From NCBI GenBank assembly GCA_003522105.1, contig DPGF01000033.1:14211-31168 (forward strand): a DNA stretch of 16,958 bases, written 5' to 3'. The notes under the pieces are model-generated. The model was not told the DNA's origin. It saw nothing but the letters and a program-made list of their open reading frames with translations, and searched no databases. The DNA is from Oscillibacter sp. Its GTDB lineage: Bacteria > Bacillota > Clostridia > Oscillospirales > Oscillospiraceae. The position numbers and the translations under genes were made by a program. Positions 1 through 6,634 of this stretch are shown here, one piece after another (position 1 is the first letter of the stretch; each line of letters opens with the position of its first letter).

Positions 1-735
1 ATCTTTCTTGGCGGCTTTGTCGACTCCGTCGCCGGCGGCGGCGGACTCATCACGCTTCCCGCCTATCTGATGGCCGGTATCCCGGCTCACCTTGCCGCCG
101 GAACGAACAAGGTCGTCAACGGCTGCGGCGCGCTGACCGCCACCTTCAAGTATTTTCGCAGCGGCAAGATCCTGCTGCGTCCCGCCATCGCTGCGGCCGT
201 CGGCGCGCTGATCGGCTCGGCGCTCGGCACAGAGTTGGCCGCCGTCATCTCGGAAAAAACGCTGGAAACGCTGATGCTTATCGCGCTCCCCTGCGTGGCC
301 GTCTTTCTGACGGTAAAAAAGGATTTCGGCAAGGACATTCCCGCAGAAGAGCGCCCCGTATATTCCGTTAAGCGCGAGGTCGTCACCGCCGCGCTCATCG
401 GCCTTGTCTTCGGCTGCTACGACGGGCTGCTGGGCCCCGGCACGGGAACCTTTATGATCCTTGGCTTCACGGGCTTTCTCTCGCTCGACCTCATCACGGC
501 AGGAGGCTGTGCCAAAGCTACCAATCTGGCCTCCAACGTTGCCGCTGCCGTTGTCTGGATCCTGCACGGCAGCGTTCTTTGGAAGCTGGCGCTGCCTGCC
601 ATCGCATGCAGCATTCTCGGCAGCTATCTCGGCGCGCGCTATGCCATTCGCGGCGGCAGCAAAAAGATCCGCAACATGATGTTCGTGGTGCTGGCGCTTC
701 TTTTCATCAAGATGGGCTATGAGCTGCTGTTCTGA
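1..735 (+). CDS. TSUP (TauE/SafE) family membrane transporter, 5'-truncated
   Basis: The reading frame is open from the first base of the window, so the start codon lies outside; 244 residues are visible. The family (sulfite exporter TauE/SafE, UPF0721) consists of inner-membrane carriers of about 250 residues, linked in some members to export of sulfite, sulfoacetate or other sulfur-containing anions; the substrate here cannot be told. Visible family signs are a glycine-rich turn close to the N-terminus (VAGGGGLITLP, residues 10-20), the matching half-repeat motif GLLGPGTGTFMI in the second half, and six or more hydrophobic stretches separated by short loops. By comparison with family length perhaps 10-20 N-terminal residues are missing. 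An internal ATG at base 70 is not the true start, because the conserved glycine turn lies before it. The gene converges on the UPF0210 gene across a shared hairpin. Confidence 0.88.
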   Translation: MFLGGFVDSVAGGGGLITLPAYLMAGIPAHLAAGTNKVVNGCGALTATFKYFRSGKILLRPAIAAAVGALIGSALGTELAAVISEKTLETLMLIALPCVAVFLTVKKDFGKDIPAEERPVYSVKREVVTAALIGLVFGCYDGLLGPGTGTFMILGFTGFLSLDLITAGGCAKATNLASNVAAAVVWILHGSVLWKLALPAIACSILGSYLGARYAIRGGSKKIRNMMFVVLALLFIKMGYELLF

Positions 736-751
736 AGCGGCAAATTTGATC

Positions 752-790
752 AAAAAAAAGAGGACAGCCGGAGCTGTCCTCTTTCTTTCA
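752..790. terminator. Intrinsic terminator between convergent genes
   Basis: A perfect 12-bp stem (757-768 with 773-784) closes a 4-base CGGA loop. Read leftward it is followed by eight T residues (complement of 752-759), a strong terminator for the UPF0210 operon. Read rightward the tail is only TTTCTTTC-like, so it may stop the transporter transcript less well. Confidence 0.88.
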
Positions 791-2146
791 GTTTTTCAGG
801 CTGTGCAGCGGCGCGGGGATCCTGCCGCCGCGCGCAATGAACTCCGCGCTTGAATAGGGATGAACCGCCTGCACCGGTGCCGAGCCGAGCAGTCCGCCGA
901 ACTCTACCATATCGCCCACCTTACATCTGGGCACGGGGATAACGCGCACCGCGGTCGTCTTCGTATTGATCATGCCGATGGCCGCTTCATCGGCGATGAT
1001 GGCAGCGATGGTCTCCGCGCTGGTGTCGCCCGGAAGCGCGATCATGTCGAGTCCTACGGAGCAAACGCAGGTCATTGCCTCCAGCTTGTCGAGCGTCAAC
1101 GCGCCGGAGGACACCGCGGCAATCATGCCCTCATCTTCGCTGACGGGGATAAACGCGCCGGATAAGCCACCCACCGAGGAGGAGGCCATCACGCCGCCCT
1201 TTTTCACCGCGTCGTTGAGCAGGGCGAGCGCGGCGGTCGTACCGTGTGTGCCGCAGGCCTCAAGCCCCATTTCCTCCAGAATGCGGGCCACACTGTCACC
1301 GGCGGCAGGGGTTGGCGCGAGCGAAAGATCGACGATGCCAAACGGCGCGTCGAGCCGGCGGCTCGCCTCCTGCGCAACGAGCTGGCCCATTCGCGTGATG
1401 CGGAACGCCGTTTTCTTCACAGTCTCCGCCACCACGTCGAACGGTTGGCCCTTGACGCTTTGCAACGCGTGATACACAACGCCCGGCCCAGAAACGCCGA
1501 CGTTGATCACTTTTTCAGGTTCGCCCACGCCGTGAAATGCGCCCGCCATAAAGGGGTTATCCTCCACTGCGTTGCAGAAAATCACAAGCTTGGCGCAGCC
1601 GAAGCCGCCCTGCTTTTCCGTGAGTGCTGCCGTTTTCTTCACCGTCTGTCCCATCAGGGCGACGGCGTCCATATTGATCCCCGCCTTGGACGAGCCGACA
1701 TTGACCGACGAGCACACAAGATCCGTGCCGGCCAACGCTTCGGGGATTGCGGCGATCAGCTTCCGGTCAGCGTCCGTCATGCCCTTCTGCACGAGCGCGG
1801 AAAAGCCGCCAATAAAGTTAACGCCAACATTTTTGGCCGCGCGGTCAAGCGTCTTGGCAAACGGGACATAGTCCTCCGTCTCCGATGCAGCGGCGACCAA
1901 CGCGATCGGTGTGACGGAAACGCGCTTATTGACGATGGGAATGCCGAATTCCCGCTCGATCTCTTCCCCCGTTGCGACCAAATGCTCTGCATAGCGGCTG
2001 ATCTTATCGTAGATCTTTTCACACGCGCGCTCCGCGCTGCTGTCCGCGCAGGAGAGGAGCGAGATGCCCATTGTGATCGTGCGGATATCCAAATGCTGCT
2101 GGTCGATCATGCGGATCGTTTCCAGGATATCACTGCGGCTTAGCAT
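788..2146 (-). CDS. UPF0210 / DUF711 (PFL family) protein
   Basis: The 452-residue product matches the UPF0210/DUF711 family in length and sequence. Recognisable stretches are the N-terminal region with IRTITMGISLLSC, the central FIGGFSALVQKGM and the following SSVNVGSSKAGINMDAV, and GGLSGAFIPVSEDEGM near residue 330. The family is widespread in anaerobes and Firmicutes, is cytoplasmic and has no settled biochemical role; some members carry the name 'PFL family' without being pyruvate formate-lyases. The ATG at 2146 follows a GGGGAGGGAG ribosome binding site, only 18 bases after the stop of the ACT-domain gene, so the two are almost certainly one transcript. That pairing is a recurring arrangement for this family, which suggests the ACT protein senses a ligand for it or regulates it (inference). 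Confidence 0.9.
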   Translation of the reverse strand: MLSRSDILETIRMIDQQHLDIRTITMGISLLSCADSSAERACEKIYDKISRYAEHLVATGEEIEREFGIPIVNKRVSVTPIALVAAASETEDYVPFAKTLDRAAKNVGVNFIGGFSALVQKGMTDADRKLIAAIPEALAGTDLVCSSVNVGSSKAGINMDAVALMGQTVKKTAALTEKQGGFGCAKLVIFCNAVEDNPFMAGAFHGVGEPEKVINVGVSGPGVVYHALQSVKGQPFDVVAETVKKTAFRITRMGQLVAQEASRRLDAPFGIVDLSLAPTPAAGDSVARILEEMGLEACGTHGTTAALALLNDAVKKGGVMASSSVGGLSGAFIPVSEDEGMIAAVSSGALTLDKLEAMTCVCSVGLDMIALPGDTSAETIAAIIADEAAIGMINTKTTAVRVIPVPRCKVGDMVEFGGLLGSAPVQAVHPYSSAEFIARGGRIPAPLHSLKN

Positions 2147-2164
2147 GACTCTCTCCCTCCCCGC

Positions 2165-2434
2165 TCAGATCTTGTGCATTGCGTTGAAGATGTCCTCCCG
2201 TTGCATGCGGATCGCAATGTCCATCTCCATGCCGAGGGCGCTCAGCTTTTCCGTCAGTTCTGCAAAGGAGAGTGGGCAGTCTGCCAAATCGGCCAGCATG
2301 ACCATCGTAAAATTCTCCTGCAGGATCGTCTGGCTGATATCCAGAACGTTTACGTTCCACTGCGCCAGCAGCGAGCTGACGCCTGCGATAATGCCGACGC
2401 GGTCTTTTCCGATCACTGTGATAATGGCTTTCAT
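2165..2434 (-). CDS. ACT-domain protein (UPF0237 family)
   Basis: This 89-residue protein is a single ACT domain. The start MKAIITVIGKDRVGIIAGVS has the beta strand and the glycine-containing ligand loop (GKDRVGI) expected, and the remainder continues the beta-alpha-beta fold. ACT domains bind small ligands, usually amino acids, and act as regulatory modules; stand-alone UPF0237 members resemble the glycine-cleavage regulator GcvR, but no ligand is proven. The ATG at 2434 is preceded by GAAAGGAGC with 8 bases of spacing and by a good sigma-A promoter. It is the first gene of a two-gene operon with the UPF0210 gene. Confidence 0.9.
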   Translation of the reverse strand: MKAIITVIGKDRVGIIAGVSSLLAQWNVNVLDISQTILQENFTMVMLADLADCPLSFAELTEKLSALGMEMDIAIRMQREDIFNAMHKI

Positions 2435-2464
2435 CTTGTGCGCTCCTTTCGGTTTCTGCCGATA

Positions 2465-2493
2465 ATTGTATCACGTCACCGCAATAAAGTAAA
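2465..2493 (-). promoter_or_regulatory. Sigma-A-type promoter of the ACT/UPF0210 operon
   Basis: Read leftward: TTTACT (complement of 2488-2493), a 17-base spacer, and TACAAT (complement of 2465-2470), about 30 bases before the ACT-gene start codon. The -35 box overlaps the foot of the terminator stem of the upstream 3D-domain gene. Confidence 0.75.
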
Positions 2494-2533
2494 TGTTCCG
2501 AATGCGCAATATGCGCATTCGGAACATGCATTT
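2491..2533 (-). terminator. Intrinsic terminator of the 3D-domain gene
   Basis: A perfect 16-bp inverted repeat (2493-2508 with 2512-2527) around a 3-base loop lies just downstream of the leftward 3D-domain gene. Leftward it is followed by a T-rich tail (TTTACTTTATT). The stem is unusually long. Confidence 0.82.
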
Positions 2534-2560
2534 ATCGTACTATTCGGCAAATTGTCCCTC

Positions 2561-3580
2561 TCAGTCGAGGAAGTAGACGGTCGAATTCCTCTGGAGACCG
2601 AACTGCTTGCACTCCTGATAGGTGTTCATATAGAGGTCGACTGCCGCACCTCGCACGCCGGTATCCTCGGCAACGGCGTTGCCGTAGGTGTAGCCGGTTG
2701 AGCCGACGATGAACATCTCGGTGCCGAGGGGGATAACCTTCTTATCCACCGCAACGGTGCCGACATGGACGGTCGTACCCGTGGCGGTTCTGGTGCCCAC
2801 GCCGCCGTAGCCCGCGGTATAGGCCGTGCAGGTAACCTTCATCGAGCCGGAGAAATGAACGGAATCACCGGACTTCATCAGAAGGTAGCCGCTGCCGTCG
2901 TCCTCATAGGCGACGGACTTGACCGTATCGCCGCTCTGCGCGCGCTCCACGAGCGTGCCGACATAGGTGATCTCGGCAACGGAGGTGTTGTTCTTCTCCT
3001 CTACCGCCTGACGGGAGACAAACTGACCGTCTGCGTACACGACCTCGTAAACAACATCGCGCGTACCGTCGATGCCCTGCTGCACGACCTTCGTTTCGCC
3101 CTTGGGCAGGCGGTAGGAGGTGGTGGTCATCGTGATATGCTCCGCAGCCTCGGTATCCGTTTCGTAGTAGGTAAAGTCGGAAGCGACTGTGATCTCGACC
3201 GACTCGCCGGAAACATCGACCAGCACCATCTCAAGGGGGCTGACCGAGATTTGCAGGCGGCGCAGCAGCTCGCTGACGCGCTCGCCATTTCTCGTGGTGG
3301 CGTACTCAATATCGTCGCCGTGCGTCACCGTTACCTTTTCACCGGCAGGGAGCGTAACTTCTGCGTCGGCGCTCTGCGCGCCCGTGACGATAACGCGCTC
3401 CTGCGGGATGTCCGTCGTGCCGTCGAGCACGCTGACCGCATCGCCGTCGGCGATCAGATACAGCGCGTTCGCGCGCAGCTCGGGCGAACTGTTCAGCAGC
3501 ATCACCGCGGCGAACAGCACGAAGAACATCGCTCTCCGGCTGTGCGGGGCTGTGAACAACTGTTTCAAAAACTTCTGCAT
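2561..3580 (-). CDS. G5 and 3D domain cell-wall protein (YabE-like)
   Basis: The 339-residue protein has a short basic N-terminus and a hydrophobic segment at about residues 17-33 (signal anchor or signal peptide). A beta-rich region at about 40-140 is probably of the DUF348 type, a G5-like domain spans about 140-210, and a C-terminal 3D domain runs from about 247 to 339. The three aspartates that give the 3D domain its name are visible at 279 (VAVDKK), 306 (AEDTG) and 315 (AAVDLY). The 3D domain is a double-psi barrel related to the catalytic domain of MltA-type lytic transglycosylases, and B. subtilis YabE and Rpf-like proteins share this layout, so a peptidoglycan-hydrolysing role outside the membrane is likely. 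The ATG at 3580 has AAAGGAG six bases upstream. It is a single-gene transcript with its own promoter, long structured leader and terminator. Confidence 0.9.
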   Translation of the reverse strand: MQKFLKQLFTAPHSRRAMFFVLFAAVMLLNSSPELRANALYLIADGDAVSVLDGTTDIPQERVIVTGAQSADAEVTLPAGEKVTVTHGDDIEYATTRNGERVSELLRRLQISVSPLEMVLVDVSGESVEITVASDFTYYETDTEAAEHITMTTTSYRLPKGETKVVQQGIDGTRDVVYEVVYADGQFVSRQAVEEKNNTSVAEITYVGTLVERAQSGDTVKSVAYEDDGSGYLLMKSGDSVHFSGSMKVTCTAYTAGYGGVGTRTATGTTVHVGTVAVDKKVIPLGTEMFIVGSTGYTYGNAVAEDTGVRGAAVDLYMNTYQECKQFGLQRNSTVYFLD

Positions 3581-3682
3581 GAAATACTCCTTTTTTCACG
3601 GCGTGAGCCGCCGCAGCTTCGCGCAGCGGGGGAAATGCGCTGCGCCCGGAAAAAGATTACAATTTGTAACTTTTCCAAAACA
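3581..3682 (-). promoter_or_regulatory. Structured 5' leader of the 3D-domain gene
   Basis: About 100 bases separate the expected transcription start from the start codon. Two hairpins are plain: a 6+6 bp stem at 3648-3676 (GGAAAA with TTTTCC enclosing TTACAA with TTGTAA), and a perfect 8-bp stem GCGCAGCG/CGCTGCGC (3621-3628 with 3638-3645). A small CGGC/GCCG hairpin (3599-3610) sits directly before the ribosome binding site. I could not match it to a known riboswitch class; cell-wall hydrolase genes are often controlled this way, but here that is inference. Confidence 0.45.
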
Positions 3683-3689
3683 TGCTGGC

Positions 3690-3718
3690 AGTATACCGCT
3701 CGAAAAAGGATTTGTCAA
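3690..3718 (-). promoter_or_regulatory. Near-consensus sigma-A promoter of the 3D-domain gene
   Basis: Read leftward: TTGACA (complement of 3713-3718), a 17-base spacer, and TATACT (complement of 3690-3695). This is 11 of 12 consensus bases at ideal spacing and the strongest promoter in the window. Confidence 0.88.
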
Positions 3719-3733
3719 GTTCTCGCCATTCTT

Positions 3734-3762
3734 TCGACAAAAGTTCTGTTTTCTTCTATTAT
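3734..3762 (+). promoter_or_regulatory. Possible rightward sigma-A promoter with no gene behind it
   Basis: TCGACA at 3734-3739, a 17-base spacer, and TATTAT at 3757-3762 give 10 of 12 consensus bases. It points away from the 3D-domain promoter into the gene-free region. The surroundings are AT-rich, so a chance match is possible. Confidence 0.35.
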
Positions 3763-4048
3763 TTCGATATTATTGGAACTTTCTGTTTGTAAAAATCAGA
3801 TTTCGCGCTCATGAAAACAGCATTTTTCAGGTTTATGTAAACTTCTATCACCCCTCCCCCATGCCGCGCCGCCGCGCTGCGGAAGAACCGGCAGCCTCCT
3901 TTCCGGTGCATTTGTTCCCTCGAAGCGGGGCAAAAAATCTCTGCGGGCAGTCCGGGTGTGTCCCGCCGCCTTCCCCCGGCGCGTCAAAGGCCGGAAAAGC
4001 CTTGCAAACACTGTCCTTTTTGCTCGTCAGCACCGCCTTTGCCCCGCA

Positions 4049-4101
4049 CAGAAGAAATGCAGCGCCTCCCGTGTCCGCAAAGGTCACAGGGGACGCTGCA
4101 T
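4049..4101 (-). terminator. Long hairpin, possible terminator of uvrC
   Basis: Arms 4057-4073 and 4085-4101 pair over 17 positions. As leftward RNA there are two G-U pairs and only one mismatch, against two mismatches rightward, so the leftward transcript folds better. After it the leftward strand reads TTTCTTCT, a modest U tract. It lies about 170 bases past the uvrC stop, so its role as the uvrC terminator is plausible but unproven. Confidence 0.45.
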
Positions 4102-4194
4102 GCAGCAAATTGCATCGCCGCAGAGCAAAATATGCAAGTTTGACTTTTTAAAAATTCATTTATCGAAATTCAATTATGTCAACCCGTATTTTCA

Positions 4195-4221
4195 GATTTT
4201 GTTGGCAAGTCCAACAAAATC
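4195..4221. repeat. Perfect 11-bp inverted repeat downstream of uvrC
   Basis: GATTTTGTTGG (4195-4205) and CCAACAAAATC (4211-4221) enclose a 5-base loop. There is no T run directly after it on the leftward strand, so it is not a classical terminator for uvrC. It may protect the 3' end of the mRNA or belong to the structured region next to it. Confidence 0.6.
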
Positions 4222-4269
4222 AAGCATTCTTTTTCCCTTTTTCCGCCAAACGGACGGCAAGGGAAGAAG

Positions 4270-6114
4270 TTACCGATCCCGACTTTTTCCGTTCGTTTCG
4301 CCGTGAAAATGAAGGTAAACAGATGCCGCAGCGTCTTTTGGCAGCACACGTTCGAGGGCGAAAATGTCCGCCTCTCGAATTGCCTTGACGCTCTTGAACG
4401 TCTTGAGCAGCGCCTGTGCGCGGACCTTGCCGATGCCGGGAATGCCGTCGAGCGCCGAGCGCGTGGAAGAGCGCGTGTGGCTCTCGTGGTGAAAGGTGAT
4501 GGCAAAACGGTGCGTCTCCTCCTGGATCTGGCCGATCAGGGCAAAGACGTTCGGCGCGGCGTGCAGGTCGATCTCGCGCCCATCCGCCGTGACAAGCGCG
4601 CGCGTGCGGTGGCGGTCGTCCTTGACCATGCCGAAGATGGGAACGCGGACCTGCATCTTGGCGCACACACGCTCGGCAACGAGCGCATGCGTCACGCCGC
4701 CGTCGATGAGCATCACGTCCGGCAGGGGAGTAAACTTTTCGTCCCCGTCCAGATAGCGCTGAATACGGCGCGTGAGCACCTCCTCCATCGAGGCGTAGTC
4801 GTCGGGATGGGCCGAGAGGCTCTTGATCTTAAAGCGGCGGTAGGCGCTCCTTTTGGGCTTCGCCCCCTCGTAGACGACCATGGAGGCGACAATGTCGCTC
4901 GCGCCGGTGTTGGAAATATCGTAGGACTCCATGCGCTCCGGCGGCGCGGCAAGCGACAGCATGCCCGCAAGCTGCGAAAGCGTGCGGTTTTCCCGCTCCT
5001 GCGCGGTCGTCACGCGCTCCACGTCCTCTCGCGCGTTGCGCTGCGCCATGGCAAGAAGCTCCGCTTTCTCGCCGCGCTGCGGCACATGGAGCGTCACCTT
5101 GCGCCCCGCGCGCTCGGTCAAAATCTGCGCAAGCTCGTCCGCACCCTCGATCTCGCAGGGCAGCAGGATTTCACGCGGCAGAACGCTCTTATTGAGGTAA
5201 TACTGCGGCAGCAGCGCCGAGAGGATCATCTGCTCGCTCTCGTCCTGCGGTGCGGCGAAGAGGTTCAGGTCGCGCCCCGTCACGCTGCCGTCCTCAATGT
5301 GCAGCACGGCGCTGCCGCATTTGAGCGCTCCGCGGTAAACGCCCCAGATGTCGGTGTCGGCGCAGATGCCGGCGATGACCTTCTGGCGTTTGCCCAGCAC
5401 CTCGATGGCGCGGACGCGGTCGCGCAGCGCCGCCGCCTGCTCAAAGTGCAGTGCCTCGGCCTCGCGTTCCATCTCCTCGCGCAGCGCGCGCGTGAGCCTG
5501 CGGTAATGGCCGCCCAGCAGCTCTTCCGCCTGACCGATGCGGCGCAGATATTCCTCCTCATCCGGCGTGCCGCGGCAAAATCCGTCACAGCGTCCCATGT
5601 GATGGTTGAGGCAGGGACGCTCCTTGCCGATGTCGCGCGGAAAGGCGCGGCTGCACGTCGGCAGCCGGAAGGCCGCGCAGATCGCGTCGATCGCCGCGCG
5701 TGTTTCGCTCCGCCCGCCGAACGGCCCAAAGTAAAGCGCGTCGTCGTCCGCGGGTTTAGAGACCATTGTAAAGCGCGGATAATGCCCCGTGCCGAGGCGC
5801 ACAAAGGGATAGCCCTTGTCATCTTTCAAGAGGATGTTGTAGCGCGGCATGTGCTGCTTGATGAGCGAGTTTTCCAGGATCAGCGCCTCAAACTCGCTTG
5901 AAACGAAGATGGTGTCAAAGTGATCCACCTGCGCGACCATGCGGCGCGTTTTCTCGTTGTGGGAGGAACCCTCTTGAAAATACTGACTGACGCGATTTTT
6001 GAGCTTTTTGGCCTTACCGACGTAGATGACCTCGCCGCTTTTATCCATCATCAGATAAACGCCCGGTGCGAGCGGCAGGTCGTTTGCCTTGTCGAGCAGC
6101 TCCTGCTTGGTCAT
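4270..6114 (-). CDS. uvrC: Excinuclease ABC subunit C
   Basis: UvrC makes the two incisions on either side of bulky DNA lesions once UvrA and UvrB have located them. The 614-residue length is normal. Visible domains: GIY-YIG nuclease at residues 13-95 (GVY at 18-20, YVG at 31-33, expected catalytic Glu76 in EFEALILE); four cysteines at 154, 168, 176 and 180, matching the site now linked to an iron-sulfur cluster in this family; a UVR motif at about 200-240 that contacts UvrB; the RNase H-like nuclease from about 380 (SYDISNT, then MLIDGG); and a C-terminal helix-hairpin-helix pair (LDGIPGIGKVRAQALL). The ATG at 6114 follows GAGGAGG with 9 bases of spacing. It is transcribed alone and not with uvrA or uvrB, which are not in the window. 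Confidence 0.97.
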   Translation of the reverse strand: MTKQELLDKANDLPLAPGVYLMMDKSGEVIYVGKAKKLKNRVSQYFQEGSSHNEKTRRMVAQVDHFDTIFVSSEFEALILENSLIKQHMPRYNILLKDDKGYPFVRLGTGHYPRFTMVSKPADDDALYFGPFGGRSETRAAIDAICAAFRLPTCSRAFPRDIGKERPCLNHHMGRCDGFCRGTPDEEEYLRRIGQAEELLGGHYRRLTRALREEMEREAEALHFEQAAALRDRVRAIEVLGKRQKVIAGICADTDIWGVYRGALKCGSAVLHIEDGSVTGRDLNLFAAPQDESEQMILSALLPQYYLNKSVLPREILLPCEIEGADELAQILTERAGRKVTLHVPQRGEKAELLAMAQRNAREDVERVTTAQERENRTLSQLAGMLSLAAPPERMESYDISNTGASDIVASMVVYEGAKPKRSAYRRFKIKSLSAHPDDYASMEEVLTRRIQRYLDGDEKFTPLPDVMLIDGGVTHALVAERVCAKMQVRVPIFGMVKDDRHRTRALVTADGREIDLHAAPNVFALIGQIQEETHRFAITFHHESHTRSSTRSALDGIPGIGKVRAQALLKTFKSVKAIREADIFALERVLPKDAAASVYLHFHGETNGKSRDR

Positions 6115-6142
6115 AGGCCGCTTCCTCCTCTTGTCTACATAT

Positions 6143-6170
6143 ATAATAGTTAATAGTATATCAGGTCGAA
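6143..6170 (-). promoter_or_regulatory. Possible promoter of uvrC
   Basis: Read leftward: TTCGAC (complement of 6165-6170), a 16-base spacer, and TATTAT (complement of 6143-6148), about 30 bases before the uvrC start. A second -10-like TATACT lies at 6155-6160 without a good -35. No SOS box of the Firmicutes CGAAC-N4-GTTCG type was seen. Confidence 0.4.
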
Positions 6171-6176
6171 ACCGGA

Positions 6177-6219
6177 AAATAAAATGGAAAAAGGCGGCTT
6201 CTTTTGAAGCCGCCTTTCC
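6177..6219 (-). terminator. Intrinsic terminator of ptsH
   Basis: A perfect 12-bp stem (6190-6201 with 6206-6217) with a 4-base loop lies 12 bases after the ptsH stop codon. Leftward it continues into a T-rich tail (TTTTTCCATTTTATTTT). It separates ptsH from the uvrC promoter. Confidence 0.88.
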
Positions 6220-6229
6220 TGATCGTGTT

Positions 6230-6493
6230 TTATTCGCCGAAATTGCTGGAAACCAGCTCGCAGAGAGCCGTCACAGCTTCCTTTTCGTCAGCGCCGTCGG
6301 CCAGCAGGGTGATGGTCGTGCCCTTGACGATCCCGAGGGACAGCACGCCCAGCAAGCTCTTGGCGTTCACGCGGCGCTCATCCTTCTCCAGCCAGATGCC
6401 GCTCTTGAATTCGTTGGCCTTCTGAATGAAGAACGTAGCGGGACGGGCATGCAGGCCTACTTCATTGTTGATCGTAACATTCTGAGTATACAT
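6230..6493 (-). CDS. ptsH: HPr phosphocarrier protein
   Basis: HPr passes phosphate from enzyme I to the sugar-specific EII components of the phosphotransferase system, and in Firmicutes it is also phosphorylated on Ser46 by HPr kinase for carbon catabolite control. The 87-residue product has the active His15 in GLHARPA (residues 13-19) and Ser46 in NAKSLLGV (43-50), so both roles are possible and it is not a Crh-type protein lacking His15. The ATG at 6493 has a GGAGAGGGAG ribosome binding site. It has its own promoter and terminator and stands alone, without ptsI or sugar EII genes nearby, which is common in Clostridia. Confidence 0.95.
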   Translation of the reverse strand: MYTQNVTINNEVGLHARPATFFIQKANEFKSGIWLEKDERRVNAKSLLGVLSLGIVKGTTITLLADGADEKEAVTALCELVSSNFGE

Positions 6494-6536
6494 CGTTACT
6501 TCTCCCTCTCCAAAAAAATCTTTCGGACTTTATCGT

Positions 6537-6566
6537 ATCATATACCATTTAGGGCAGATTCGTCAA
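6537..6566 (-). promoter_or_regulatory. Sigma-A-type promoter of ptsH
   Basis: Read leftward: TTGACG (complement of 6561-6566), an 18-base spacer, and TATGAT (complement of 6537-6542), about 45 bases upstream of the start codon. TATATG at 16-base spacing is an alternative -10 in the same place. Confidence 0.6.
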
Positions 6567-6634
6567 TGCCAATTCGCGCGAAACGGCTCGGATTTGGCAA
6601 TAAACACAGACAAAGTGCTTCCCCGGGCAGGCAT

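Larger units (their letters stand above)
3719..4269. other. Gene-free region with a GC-rich structured island
   Basis: No convincing protein gene was found here: the open frames lack ribosome binding sites and resemble no family. Composition changes sharply, with AT-rich 3720-3845, GC-rich about 3850-4125, then AT-rich 4126-4260. The GC-rich part holds a perfect 10-bp inverted repeat, GCGGGGCAAA at 3925-3934 with TTTGCCCCGC at 4039-4048. These arms could close a roughly 124-base structure with smaller internal hairpins (for example AGGC/GCCT around 3987-4004). A noncoding RNA is possible on either strand, but nothing matches tmRNA, RNase P RNA or SRP RNA signatures I know, and a 6S-type RNA can be neither shown nor excluded. 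Confidence 0.4.

Noticed and set aside
2765..3814. 349-codon rightward open frame opposite the 3D-domain gene
   Set aside because: Antisense shadow that also runs through the leader and promoter of the real gene.
3895..3925. CCGGAAAGGAGGCTGC-like stretch on the minus strand resembling the SRP RNA apical loop
   Set aside because: The tetraloop closing pairs do not form and the rest of an SRP RNA is missing; the resemblance is only to a purine-rich string.
3848..4108. 86-codon leftward frame in the gene-free region
   Set aside because: It starts with TTG without a ribosome binding site, overlaps the hairpins and resembles no protein. I considered a decayed gene but have no support.
4177..4182. 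Perfect leftward TTGACA box downstream of uvrC
   Set aside because: No acceptable -10 box at 16-18 bases; the surrounding AT-rich DNA makes an isolated hexamer weak evidence.
4303..5901. 532-codon rightward open frame opposite uvrC
   Set aside because: It is antisense to a clear uvrC, has no ribosome binding site or recognisable domain, and is the kind of shadow frame high GC produces.
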